Assembly (NCBI GenBank): GCA_018004935.1
Contig: JAGNBF010000012.1
Coordinates: 40,109-104,108, forward strand
Length of the DNA: 64,000 nt
Direction of reading: 5' to 3'
Source: Chloroflexota bacterium
Lineage (GTDB): Bacteria > Chloroflexota > Anaerolineae > Promineifilales > Promineifilaceae
Shown: piece after piece, positions 1 to 8,187 of the stretch
How positions within the stretch are numbered: the first letter of the stretch is position 1
How the letters are laid out: every line of letters starts with the position of its first letter
Notes under the pieces: model-generated
The model's input: only the letters and a program-made list of their open reading frames with translations
The model's database searches: none
Told to the model about the DNA's origin: nothing
Program-made: the position numbers and the translations under genes

Positions 1-44
1 TCTATCATTTCTTGGTTTGGCTCTGGCTCAAGAGGTAGACACGT

Positions 45-1343
45 ATGCGTAAACGTCGTAACGTGGTTTTTATCCTGGCTGTATTGGCGTTGTTGGGTGG
101 CCTGATCACTGGCCGGGATATTTTGTTTACCATCACCTATCTGCTTGGATTGTTGCTGGTGTTATCTTTTATGTGGGCTTGGGCCAACATTAATTGGACA
201 CATATTTCTCGGGTAACGCGTGTGCGGCGGACGCAGGTGGGGCGGCCGTTAGAAGAACGGTTTGCGGTGCGAAATACGAGTCGGATTCCCAAATTGTGGT
301 TGGAAGTGCGAGATTTTTCGGAAGTGCCTGCACATATGACCAGCCAGGTGGTAACTGGTTTGGCGGGGAAAGCTTCATATATTTGGCGCACGACGACTAT
401 TTGTCAGCAACGCGGCCGCTACCGGCTTGGCCCTATTATGTTAGCCAGTAGTGATCCTTTTGGGCTTTTCCCTATGCACCGGGATCTTACGCCCACCTCC
501 CATGTGGTTGTGTACCCCCTCACCGTGGATATTTACCAGTTTGTGATTCCTACCGGGGTGTTGCCAGGGGGAGATGCTCTGCGACGGCGTACTCATTATG
601 TGACAACGAATGCATCTGGCGTCCGGGATTATGCTCCCGGCGATAGCTTTAATCGTATTCACTGGAAGAGCACGGCGCGACGCGGCCGCCTCATTGTCAA
701 AGAATATGAGTTGGACCCCATGGCCGACATCTGGATTGTGCCTGACATGAGCCGGATGGAGCAGATTATTCGTCGCCGTCCGGTTAATGAATCTACTTCA
801 TCAGGGGCGCATTTGGCTCCTGGCTGGTCTGTGCAGAAAGAAGAAGTTCGTATTCCCGAAACGACAGAAGAGTATATTGTGACGGTAGCGGCTTCATTGT
901 CTCAATTTTTCTTGCGGCAAGACCGGGCGGTAGGGATGCTGGCGTATGGGCAGTCCAATGAGATTATCCAGCCCGACCGGGGTGAGCGGCAGATGAATCG
1001 TGTTTTGGAAACTCTGGCCGTATTGCGGGCTGAAGGCTCGATTCCTCTGGCAGATGTGTTGAATGCGGAGATTAACCTGCTCCCTCGGGGAACGACAATT
1101 ATTGCGGTTACTTGCACGACGGATGATCATTGGGCTATTTCGGCCCGTGATTTGAAGCGACGGGGGATGCGGGTTGTGACGGTATTGGTGGATCCGGCTA
1201 CTTTTGGGGGGACGCAGACGAACAAGGGGTTGGCCCGCCTTTTGCAGGCAAGCGGGGTAATGACTTATGAGGTTAATAATGGTGATAACCTGACACTGGC
1301 GTTGAGTAAAGCGAAGGTGGACAGTAGTTTTATTTATGCCTGA
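45..1343 (+). CDS. DUF58 domain membrane protein
   Basis: 432-residue protein with two hydrophobic segments at about residues 5-21 and 25-45, then a soluble domain. The DUF58 signature GDSFNRIHWKSTARRGRLIV lies near residue 199 and continues into K-E-Y-E. DUF58 proteins usually sit beside a MoxR-type AAA ATPase and a transglutaminase-like protein and are thought to act in envelope or protein-complex maturation; the upstream partner would be outside this window. The ATG at 45 is preceded by AGAGG about ten bases upstream. The C-terminal half resembles the von Willebrand-like part of the family, but I see no clear metal-site motif. The family call is firm; the cellular role is not known. Confidence 0.9.
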   Translation: MRKRRNVVFILAVLALLGGLITGRDILFTITYLLGLLLVLSFMWAWANINWTHISRVTRVRRTQVGRPLEERFAVRNTSRIPKLWLEVRDFSEVPAHMTSQVVTGLAGKASYIWRTTTICQQRGRYRLGPIMLASSDPFGLFPMHRDLTPTSHVVVYPLTVDIYQFVIPTGVLPGGDALRRRTHYVTTNASGVRDYAPGDSFNRIHWKSTARRGRLIVKEYELDPMADIWIVPDMSRMEQIIRRRPVNESTSSGAHLAPGWSVQKEEVRIPETTEEYIVTVAASLSQFFLRQDRAVGMLAYGQSNEIIQPDRGERQMNRVLETLAVLRAEGSIPLADVLNAEINLLPRGTTIIAVTCTTDDHWAISARDLKRRGMRVVTVLVDPATFGGTQTNKGLARLLQASGVMTYEVNNGDNLTLALSKAKVDSSFIYA

Positions 1344-1413
1344 CAGGGTGGGTAAGTAACCGTTCAGAAACGTATCTTTTCGATATTTTGGGGGTTATAA
1401 CCCTTTTTGTTGT

Positions 1414-1442
1414 TTTACAGGGGCGTGTGATCGGTCTATAAT
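1414..1442 (+). promoter_or_regulatory. Sigma-70-type promoter for the acyl-CoA synthetase gene
   Basis: TTTACA (1414-1419, five of six consensus bases), a spacer of exactly 17 bases, then TATAAT (1437-1442, perfect). It lies in the gap after the DUF58 gene and about 100 bases before the synthetase start, so that gene probably has its own transcript with a leader of about 95 bases. Confidence 0.7.
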
Positions 1443-1543
1443 AAAGAGCAGTCGCCAGTATTATGTCATTTATTTCAGGTGAAAGTTGCCTGATAGTCAC
1501 TGTGATTAACCCATATTATTGACCTTGAGCAAGGAGTCGAGCA

Positions 1544-3331
1544 ATGGAGGAAACAGTACTGAAGAAGTTGCATGACCACGCCCGAATGCGGCCGCAAGAT
1601 CCAGCTTATCATGTTAAAAAAGATGGGCAATGGGTGGCAACGAATTGGCAGACGTATTGCCAGGAAATACGTCAGACCAGTCGGGCATTAATGGCTTTAG
1701 GTTTTAAGCCCAATGATAAAGTATGTATTCTAGGCTTTAATCGTCCCGAATGGACGATTATGGCATTGGGAGGTATGTTATCCCGGGGCGCGGCCGCGGG
1801 CATTTATATCACCAATTCCCCTGGCGAAGTAAAGTACATTGTGGACCACGCCGAAGCCCCGATCATTTTGCTTGAGGATGAGGGGCAATGGGAGAAAATT
1901 AAACAAATTCGGGCCGATGTGCCAACCCTCAAGTATGCTGTGATGATGAAAAATGCGCCTAAGATAAATGACCCCATGGCGCTAAGTTGGGAAGAATTTC
2001 TGGCTAAAGGCAACGAAGTTGCCGAAAGCCGGGTGGATGAAAACCTTAACCTTGTCAAACCTGAGGATCTGGCAACCCTCATTTATACCTCGGGGACAAC
2101 TGGCCCGCCCAAAGCTGTCATGTTATCCCACAAGGCTGTTTACACTGTTTCCCGCTCCGCCAAAGACCTCTTCAACCTGGAACCCAATGACCGTCAACTT
2201 TCTTATTTGCCCCTTTCCCACATTGCCGAGCAGATGTTTACTCTCCATGCGGCTTTAGTCAATGGGTATCAGGTTTATTATGCCGAGTCTGGGGCAAAGG
2301 TAGCGGAGAATGTCCGCGAGGTTGAACCTACAATTCTTTTTGGGGTGCCACGGGTATGGGAGCGTTTCCATACAGGTGTAGCCAATAATTTGAACCAAAA
2401 TACTGGCCTAAAAGCCAAAATTGCCCATTGGGCGCAGGGTGTAGGGAGCCAGGTTACGGCTTTACACCATCAGGGGAAACAACCTTCAGGCCTGTTAGCG
2501 ATGCAATATGCCCTGGCAGATAGATTAGTTTTCGCCAAAGTGAAAGAGCGTACAGGCTTGGGCAAAGCCAAAATTATTGTCACCGGAGCGGCCCCCATTT
2601 CCCGCGAGATTTTGGACTTTTTTGGAAGCCTGGATGTGCGTATTTATGAGGTGTATGGCTTGTCGGAAAGCTGTGGCGTGCTGTCTTTTAACCTGCCCGG
2701 TAAGGCAAAAGTAGGTTCGGTAGGCCCAGTATGGCCTTTAGTGGAAATGAAGTTGGGTAATGATGGGGAAATTATTGCCCGTGGGCCAGCGATTATGATG
2801 GGGTATTACAAAGACCCTGTGGCGACGGCCGAAACGTTGATGGATGGCTGGCTGTATACGGGCGATCTGGGTTCGTTTGATAAGGATGGGTTTTTGAGTA
2901 TTACTGGGCGCAAGAAGGAGATTATTATCACTTCTGGTGGCAAGAATATTGCGCCCAAGAATATTGAATCCGCTCTGACGGATCAGCCGTTGATCGCGGA
3001 AGCCATTATTATTGGGGAACAGCGACGTTATCTGACGGCTTTATTGACGCTGGAACAGGGCGCGGCCGCGAAACTGGCTGAAGAACTCGGTGTGCCGCTG
3101 GCTGAACTAACTACCCATCCCAGTTGTCTGGCGGAAATCCAAAAAGCTGTAGAGAAGGTAAATAGCCTGTTTGCTAAAGTGGAGCATGTGCGCCGCTTTA
3201 CCGTTTTGCCACAAAACTTCTCTGTGGAGGGGGGTGAACTCACCCCCACGCTTAAACTGAAGCGCCGGATCATTCACAAGAAGTATGAGGCGATCATTGA
3301 ATCTATGTATACGGATGGGAGCGGCGAATAA
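1544..3331 (+). CDS. Long-chain acyl-CoA synthetase (AMP-forming)
   Basis: 595-residue ANL-superfamily adenylating enzyme that activates a fatty acid with ATP and transfers it to CoA, in the cytoplasm or at the inner face of the membrane. The phosphate-binding motif YTSGTTGPPKAVMLSH is near residue 181, YEVYGLSESCG near 367, YTGDLG near 437, and GRKKEIIITSGGKNIAP near 455. The C-terminal PTLKLKRR contains the lysine expected to act in adenylation. The length and the motif GRKKEII fit the FadD15/Faa1-like long-chain group rather than acetyl-CoA synthetase. The start follows AAGGAG (1531-1536) by seven bases. It is a single-gene unit between a good promoter and a strong terminator. The exact acyl chain preference cannot be read from sequence. 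Confidence 0.93.
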   Translation: MEETVLKKLHDHARMRPQDPAYHVKKDGQWVATNWQTYCQEIRQTSRALMALGFKPNDKVCILGFNRPEWTIMALGGMLSRGAAAGIYITNSPGEVKYIVDHAEAPIILLEDEGQWEKIKQIRADVPTLKYAVMMKNAPKINDPMALSWEEFLAKGNEVAESRVDENLNLVKPEDLATLIYTSGTTGPPKAVMLSHKAVYTVSRSAKDLFNLEPNDRQLSYLPLSHIAEQMFTLHAALVNGYQVYYAESGAKVAENVREVEPTILFGVPRVWERFHTGVANNLNQNTGLKAKIAHWAQGVGSQVTALHHQGKQPSGLLAMQYALADRLVFAKVKERTGLGKAKIIVTGAAPISREILDFFGSLDVRIYEVYGLSESCGVLSFNLPGKAKVGSVGPVWPLVEMKLGNDGEIIARGPAIMMGYYKDPVATAETLMDGWLYTGDLGSFDKDGFLSITGRKKEIIITSGGKNIAPKNIESALTDQPLIAEAIIIGEQRRYLTALLTLEQGAAAKLAEELGVPLAELTTHPSCLAEIQKAVEKVNSLFAKVEHVRRFTVLPQNFSVEGGELTPTLKLKRRIIHKKYEAIIESMYTDGSGE

Positions 3332-3348
3332 TCATTGCCGCACCATCT

Positions 3349-3396
3349 AAAAAAAAGACCCGCCCTGGCTACAAGCCAGGGCGGGTCTTTTTTTTA
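3349..3396 (+). terminator. Rho-independent terminator
   Basis: A perfect 14-bp GC-rich stem (3357-3370 with 3374-3387) with an ACA loop, preceded by an A-run and followed by nine T's before the first A. It ends the acyl-CoA synthetase transcript. The A and T runs make it plausible in both directions. Confidence 0.92.
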
Positions 3397-3709
3397 TTTC
3401 AGGATTTACGTACTGTGCCTGGTGTCCTCATATGCCAGAGTGCGTAAGCCCTAAGTCATGGTTCAGAAATATACTGGCAAAGGGCATCATCTGACATTTT
3501 TCCAGTTTTTGTGACCTGTCTCAGGATCGGTTTGTGCGGGGCCACCCCCCAACCGCACTGGTGGATTTCTTCCCTTCCCTGGGGATCGCCGGGGGATGGG
3601 TCTTCAGCCCAAAGCTACTCAGGCTGTGGCCGCCAACAATAAGAATAACTTTCCGTTTTTGCTGTGGCCGGTCTCCTGACCGCGCTACCTAACTTATTTT
3701 AGACGTGCA
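3397..3709. repeat. Intergenic region with repeat fragments
   Basis: No gene is seen. About 3478-3500 matches a short motif (AGGGCAT..TCTGACATTTTT) that recurs at 12191-12215 and, inverted, at 46868-46893. 3541-3600 is a GC-rich block of the kind seen near 12270 and 46790. 3641-3706 is a diverged copy of the approximately 80-bp element also found at 13787-13866, 22809-22889 and 46970-47051, sharing the core GTGGCCGGTCTCCTGACCG. Confidence 0.6.
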
Positions 3710-4315
3710 TTAAGCAGATAAAACCTCTTGTGATTGCTCTGGTTCATCAATAAACATACCCCCTACCAGTTCGCCATTCAACCCTTGGGGCCAGTGTGTC
3801 TGGCGGTTGTATTTACTCTTCTGTAGGTTGGCGTTTCGTACCATGGCCCGTGACAAATCGGTGCCGCGCAAATCGGTTTCGCTCAGATTCGCCCAATAAA
3901 GTTTAGCCCCCAACAAATTGGCTTCCCGTAGGTCCGCTTTACTGAGGTCAGAGGCCCCACGTAAGGTAGCCCTGGTTAAATTAGCTTGATACAAATTGGC
4001 TCCACTAAGTTTGGTGCCATCTAGATTGGCCCCATGCAAATTGGCATCGGTTAGATTGACGCCCCCCATTTTGGCACTACGAAAGTCAGCATAGGGTGCA
4101 ATGACCCCCGCCAGGTTGGCTTTACTAAAATCAGCCTTGAAGAGATTCGCATTGGTCAGGGTAGCCCCTCTGAGATCTGATCCGGAGAAATCAACCTCAC
4201 GTAAATCTAGATCGGAAAGATCCAGACCGCGTAGGTCTTTGTTTTTCAAGGAGATACGGCTACGGATGTGACGCATGGCACTGATGATGGTTTCACGGGT
4301 GATGGTCTCGGACAT
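3710..4315 (-). CDS. Pentapeptide-repeat protein
   Basis: 201-residue protein made mostly of A(D/N)LxG-type pentapeptide repeats from about residue 25 to 165, for example LRGLDLSDLDLREVDFSGSD and TNANLFKADFSKANLAG. Such repeats form a right-handed four-sided beta helix. There is no signal peptide or membrane segment, so it is probably cytoplasmic. Some family members protect gyrase by mimicking DNA, but nothing here supports that role specifically. The ATG at 4315 follows AGGAG supplied by the first of five 105-bp repeat units that lie directly upstream, so its translation start is physically part of that repeat. Confidence 0.9.
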   Translation of the reverse strand: MSETITRETIISAMRHIRSRISLKNKDLRGLDLSDLDLREVDFSGSDLRGATLTNANLFKADFSKANLAGVIAPYADFRSAKMGGVNLTDANLHGANLDGTKLSGANLYQANLTRATLRGASDLSKADLREANLLGAKLYWANLSETDLRGTDLSRAMVRNANLQKSKYNRQTHWPQGLNGELVGGMFIDEPEQSQEVLSA

Positions 4316-4320
4316 GAGAT

Positions 4321-4855
4321 ACTCCTACGAAAATGTAGGGCGATTTGGTAAATCGCCCGGTGGACGATTTACCAAATCGTCCTACAGATTTTCATCCCTC
4401 TTGGTGTGCCAAAGGCACATGGGGAACTCCTACGAAAATGTAGGGCGATTTGGTAAATCGCCCGGTGGACGATTTACCAAATCGTCCTACAAATTTTCAT
4501 CCCTCTTGGTGCGCCAAAGGCACATGGGGAACTCCTACGAAAATGTAGGGCGATTTGGTAAATCGCCCGGTGGACGATTTACCAAATCGTCCTACAAATT
4601 TTCATCCCTCTTGGTGTGCCAAAGGCCCATGGGGAACTCCTACGAAAATGTAGGGCGATTTGGTAAATCGCCCAGTGGACGATTTACCAAATCGTCCTAC
4701 AAATTTTCATTCCTCTTGGTGCGCCGTAGGCCCATGGGGAACTCCTACGAAAATGTAGGGCGATTTGGTAAATCGCCCGGTGGACGATTTACCAAATCGT
4801 CCTACAAATTTTCATTCCTCTTGGTGCGCCAAAGGCACATGGGGAACTCCTGAGA
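4321..4855. repeat. Five tandem 105-bp units, each with a long inverted repeat
   Basis: Unit starts (ACTCCTACGA or its equivalent) fall at 4321, 4426, 4531, 4636 and 4741, exactly 105 bases apart, with a partial sixth unit at 4846. Each unit holds CGATTTGGTAAATCG and, nine bases on, its reverse complement CGATTTACCAAATCG, flanked by TAGGG and TCCTA, so each can form a hairpin. On the minus strand each unit ends in AGGAGTTCCCCATG or a close form, a ribosome binding site with a start codon. A related single copy precedes the gene ending at 39951, and a partial one precedes 62763. Because 105 is divisible by three, the plus strand stays open, but I do not think it is coding. Confidence 0.93.
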
Positions 4856-4917
4856 AAATAAGTTGCGAGTGACAAGTTTGCGGGTGGTAACTGAACGCTT
4901 ACGGGCTGAACTCTTTT

Positions 4918-5742
4918 TCAGAAGCCTAAGTCTAACTGACGACTCTGGTATTGTACAGGTTTATCGGCGCGGAAGAGTTGGGCGAGCCGGGCATGGATAG
5001 GTTGTTCTTTCCGTATGGTGAAGCCGGTTGTGGTGAGAAGTTCGTGCCAGTACGCGGCCGCGGGCCAACGCCACACCAATGGCCCCAAAAACCATACGTT
5101 TTGTGGGTGCCGCATCTGTTCTAACACAATCAACCGGCCGCCGGGTTTGAGAATACGATAAATCTCGCGTAACAATTGCTCTTGATCCCCACGTTGCCAA
5201 AATTCGGGTAACGTGTACGCCATTGTAACCACGGGCACACTTCTATCCGGTAGGGGTAACAAATCTACCGAACCCTCCAGACAAATAAGGCGCGGCTCTG
5301 CCTGGGGCCACGGGCGGGCCTGTTCTCGGGTACGACTCAGTGCCCTGCCTGGGGTCAATTGGGGATTAAAAACATCAATGACGGTAAGTTTGCCGGTTGT
5401 CAGATAGCGTACCAGGTGCAATGCTAACTGGCGCTGACCGAGATCAATATGGGCAAATGTATCGAGGGGCGACAGTTGCGCCCAGGCCAGAAATAAATTG
5501 GCTTCGGCTTGTTCGTCCCGTTTGTAAGCCATCCACAAAGAGGCCCCAAAAAAATAGATGAGGATGAGAAGTGACGCTAACATGAGAGGGATGAAACCCC
5601 ACCAGCCTTGGCGTACACTGACCAGAGCTAGACTTAACACGGCGATTGCCCCACCGCCATACCCCAATAAATAAGCAGGCCAATGGGCATTAACATGGCG
5701 CAGGGCCTGGTTGATCTGATTTTCGGGCAAACGCTGGTTCAT
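4918..5742 (-). CDS. Membrane-anchored class I SAM-dependent methyltransferase
   Basis: 274 residues. Two hydrophobic segments at about 17-35 and 41-63 anchor the protein, followed by a Methyltransf_11-like domain. The usual glycine-rich motif I is degenerate (HIDLGQRQ near residue 97), but the later region is typical: LPLPDRSVPVVTMAYTLPEF and then YRILKPGGRLIVLEQMRHP near residues 190-208. This C-terminal pattern resembles UbiE/COQ5-type enzymes. The substrate is unknown and the membrane anchor suggests a lipid or quinone. A TATAAT lies ten bases before the ATG on the minus strand without a well-placed -35 box. Confidence 0.75.
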   Translation of the reverse strand: MNQRLPENQINQALRHVNAHWPAYLLGYGGGAIAVLSLALVSVRQGWWGFIPLMLASLLILIYFFGASLWMAYKRDEQAEANLFLAWAQLSPLDTFAHIDLGQRQLALHLVRYLTTGKLTVIDVFNPQLTPGRALSRTREQARPWPQAEPRLICLEGSVDLLPLPDRSVPVVTMAYTLPEFWQRGDQEQLLREIYRILKPGGRLIVLEQMRHPQNVWFLGPLVWRWPAAAYWHELLTTTGFTIRKEQPIHARLAQLFRADKPVQYQSRQLDLGF

Positions 5743-6163
5743 GGTGATAATTATAGCGTAACTCCTGTGAGAGCATGACAGGCTGTGAACCTTGTTTATT
5801 TCATCCTTTGCAGTTGATTGATTAAACTAAAAGGTCATCCATTATCATTTGTTGATAGGTTATAATCCCGAAACAATGAACTATTTATTCACGGGTGTTT
5901 AGAGTGACGGTGGGAGTCAGGGGGCAACCTTATATTATCCTCTTGTTCTTCTTTTTGTCTTTAACACCAGCTTTAGGAAAATTGTAGCAAAACCGTAACT
6001 GTACAGGTACTCTGACTGTGGCGATCACCGGAACAGCTTACCCTCACCCTCGGCCCCTCTCCCACTTCGGGAGAGGGGAGTTGGTTCCTCTCTCTGGGGG
6101 AGTGGGTTAGAGTGAGGGGCTGTATAGTTACACAAAACCTTTATCAGGGAAGTGGAGCATATT
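5743..6163. repeat. Intergenic region with a hairpin element
   Basis: 5743-5994 shows no gene. 5995-6132 looks like a small element bounded by GTAACTGTACAG and, inverted, CTGTATAGTTAC. Inside it, CCCCTCTCCC (6056-6065) pairs perfectly with GGGAGAGGGG (6071-6080). Related copies lie at about 12418-12517 (reverse), 15345-15428 and 49095-49140. Confidence 0.65.
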
Positions 6164-7813
6164 ATGAATCATTCTATCAGTCGCAGACGTTTTTTACAGT
6201 TATTGGGTGCCGGGGCCGCGGGTGTGGTCATGACTCCCTGGGTACGACGCCTGTTCGCGGCCGCGTCCGATCCCTTACAAGCTCTGGAACCCATTACGTA
6301 TCCGTTTACTTTTAATGTGGGTGATGAAGCCGATTTTGTCTGTAGAGTGCCACCCCCGGTCAAATTAAGTGGCACCCCTGACCTGGAGTTTACCCTGGAA
6401 GCCAATACCGGACAGGTAAACATCCTTTCTGGGCAGGCGACCAATGTGTTTACGTATAACGGCCAATTTATTCAGGGCCAGCCAGGGCGGCAGGTGACAA
6501 ACATTCCCGGCTCCTTTTTGGGGCCAATCGTTCAGGCACGGACGGGGGATCAGGTGCGGGTACATTTCACCAATAATCTGCCCCAGCAAACAATTGTTCA
6601 CTGGCACGGGTTGCATGTGCCCACTGTCATGGATGGACACCCACAGTATGGTATTCCACCTGGTCAGACCTACACCTACGATTTTGAAATTATCAACCGG
6701 GCCGGTTTGTACTGGTTCCATCCCCATCCGCATATGCTCACAGCTTCGCAGGTGAATATGGGGCTGGCTGGACTGTTTATTGTTTCTGATAGTGAGGAGG
6801 ACGCGGCCGCATTGCCTCATGGCCCCTATGATATTCCCCTGGTTGTCCAAGATCGTACTTTTGATAGTAGCAACCAGTTTGTATATAGTGGGGTGGGTCT
6901 GTATGGGTTCATCGGGACGACCATTTTGGTCAATGGTCAACCTGACCCAGAAAAAACCGTCCTCAACCAGACATATCGCGTGCGCTTGCTCAATGGTTCT
7001 AACTCGCGCATCTACAAATTTGCCTGGGCCGATGGCACTCCCTTAACCGTAGTGGCGACGGATGGCGGACTGCTGGCCACGCCGATCCAACGGGATTATG
7101 TGACCCTGGCTCCGGCGGAGCGGGCCGAGTTATTGGTGGATTTTAGCCAGTGGGCACCCGGCACAGATGTGGTGCTTAAGAGCCTGCCGTTTTCTGGGGC
7201 TACCCCACCCATTGGGAGTTTGCCCAATGGGGCCGAATTAACGGTGATGATATTCCACGTCGCGGCCGCGCAAGATACCTACCTGCCCCTTGTGCCACGC
7301 CAAAGCCCTGCCCCCTTGCCACCCATCACCCCCTTATCTACCTTCCAACGGCTCAACCCTGCCGAGGCAGTCAACGCCGGTTCCCCCCGTACCTACACCC
7401 TCTATGCCAACGGTGCCAGTTGGACCATCAATGGTCATCAGTTTGAAATGACTGGTGTGGCCACTGATGAAATCTTCCAGATCAACACCCAAGAAATCTT
7501 GGAATTCATCAATGTACCTCCAGGGGGCACAGGCTCCAACATCGAAATTGCTCATCCCATGCATTTCCATGGTGCTCATTTCCAGGTAGTTGGTCGTACC
7601 GCTCCCACTGATCCCACCCAATATGCTAACTGGCTGACCGTCAAAGACGGCTATACGGATGAAGGGTGGAAAGATACCGTACTCCTCATGCCCGGCGAGC
7701 GAGTCCAAATACAGATGCTCTTTCAGGCCTATACTGGCTTATACCTCTACCATTGTCACAACTTAGAGCATGAAGATATGGGGATGATGCGTAATTACCG
7801 GGTGGATGCATAA
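6164..7813 (+). CDS. Tat-exported multicopper oxidase
   Basis: 549 residues from the ATG at 6164, chosen because GGAG (6154-6157) sits six bases ahead; an in-frame GTG at 6152 is less likely. The N-terminus SRRRFLQLLGAGAAGVV is a twin-arginine signal, so the protein is folded and exported. All four copper-ligand motifs are present: HWHGLHV near residue 146, WFHPHPH near 185, HPMHFHGAH near 465 and HCHNLEHEDMGMM near 531. The last motif, with Met as axial ligand, is typical of CotA/bilirubin-oxidase-type laccases. It should couple one-electron oxidation of a metal or phenolic substrate to reduction of oxygen to water. The substrate is not readable. Confidence 0.95.
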   Translation: MNHSISRRRFLQLLGAGAAGVVMTPWVRRLFAAASDPLQALEPITYPFTFNVGDEADFVCRVPPPVKLSGTPDLEFTLEANTGQVNILSGQATNVFTYNGQFIQGQPGRQVTNIPGSFLGPIVQARTGDQVRVHFTNNLPQQTIVHWHGLHVPTVMDGHPQYGIPPGQTYTYDFEIINRAGLYWFHPHPHMLTASQVNMGLAGLFIVSDSEEDAAALPHGPYDIPLVVQDRTFDSSNQFVYSGVGLYGFIGTTILVNGQPDPEKTVLNQTYRVRLLNGSNSRIYKFAWADGTPLTVVATDGGLLATPIQRDYVTLAPAERAELLVDFSQWAPGTDVVLKSLPFSGATPPIGSLPNGAELTVMIFHVAAAQDTYLPLVPRQSPAPLPPITPLSTFQRLNPAEAVNAGSPRTYTLYANGASWTINGHQFEMTGVATDEIFQINTQEILEFINVPPGGTGSNIEIAHPMHFHGAHFQVVGRTAPTDPTQYANWLTVKDGYTDEGWKDTVLLMPGERVQIQMLFQAYTGLYLYHCHNLEHEDMGMMRNYRVDA

Positions 7814-8187
7814 AAATACACCCTTTGGGAATTCAGGGGGTTGGGGCAGGCCTTGTGCCTGCCCCGTGTGGGGTAGCCACAAGGGTTGCCCGTACCCCAC
7901 GAAACCCCAAAGAACTTATTTTCTTCCTCTCAACCGAAATGAAACACACCCTTTGGTAAATTATCCACTGGGCGATTTATCCGGCAGAGTGGGGTAGGGG
8001 AAAATCCAGTAAGCAATCGTCCCCGGCACACCTGTATATTACGTTTTGTAAAACCATGGTAATTATGCACCTCCTTGAGGGCTGAGCTTGCCGAAGCCCG
8101 ACTCCGCCTTTGACAAGCTCAGGCATCTCTGTGCCCCACCTGTATAGATACAAACCATTTTTCTTTTCAAGTGCTGGCTTGACATTT
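7814..8187. repeat. Intergenic region with two repeat elements
   Basis: 7824-7913 is a copy of the approximately 106-bp element also found at 27301-27406 and 52136-52240, with ends TTTGGGAATTC and, inverted, GGGGTTTCG. 7929-7990 resembles the region before 62763 (CCTCTCAACCGAAATGAAAC and a part hairpin). 8073-8130 holds a TTGACAAGCTCAGG element. No gene is seen. Confidence 0.65.

Noticed and set aside
4275..4853. A plus-strand 192-residue frame with 35-residue repeats
   Set aside because: It is the mirror of the noncoding 105-bp array and overlaps a real gene antisense; the period divisible by three explains the open frame.
8110..8187. Extended start (TTG) of the large sensor kinase
   Set aside because: It falls within a TTGACAAGCTCAGG repeat; the ATG at 8188 begins the first real segment.
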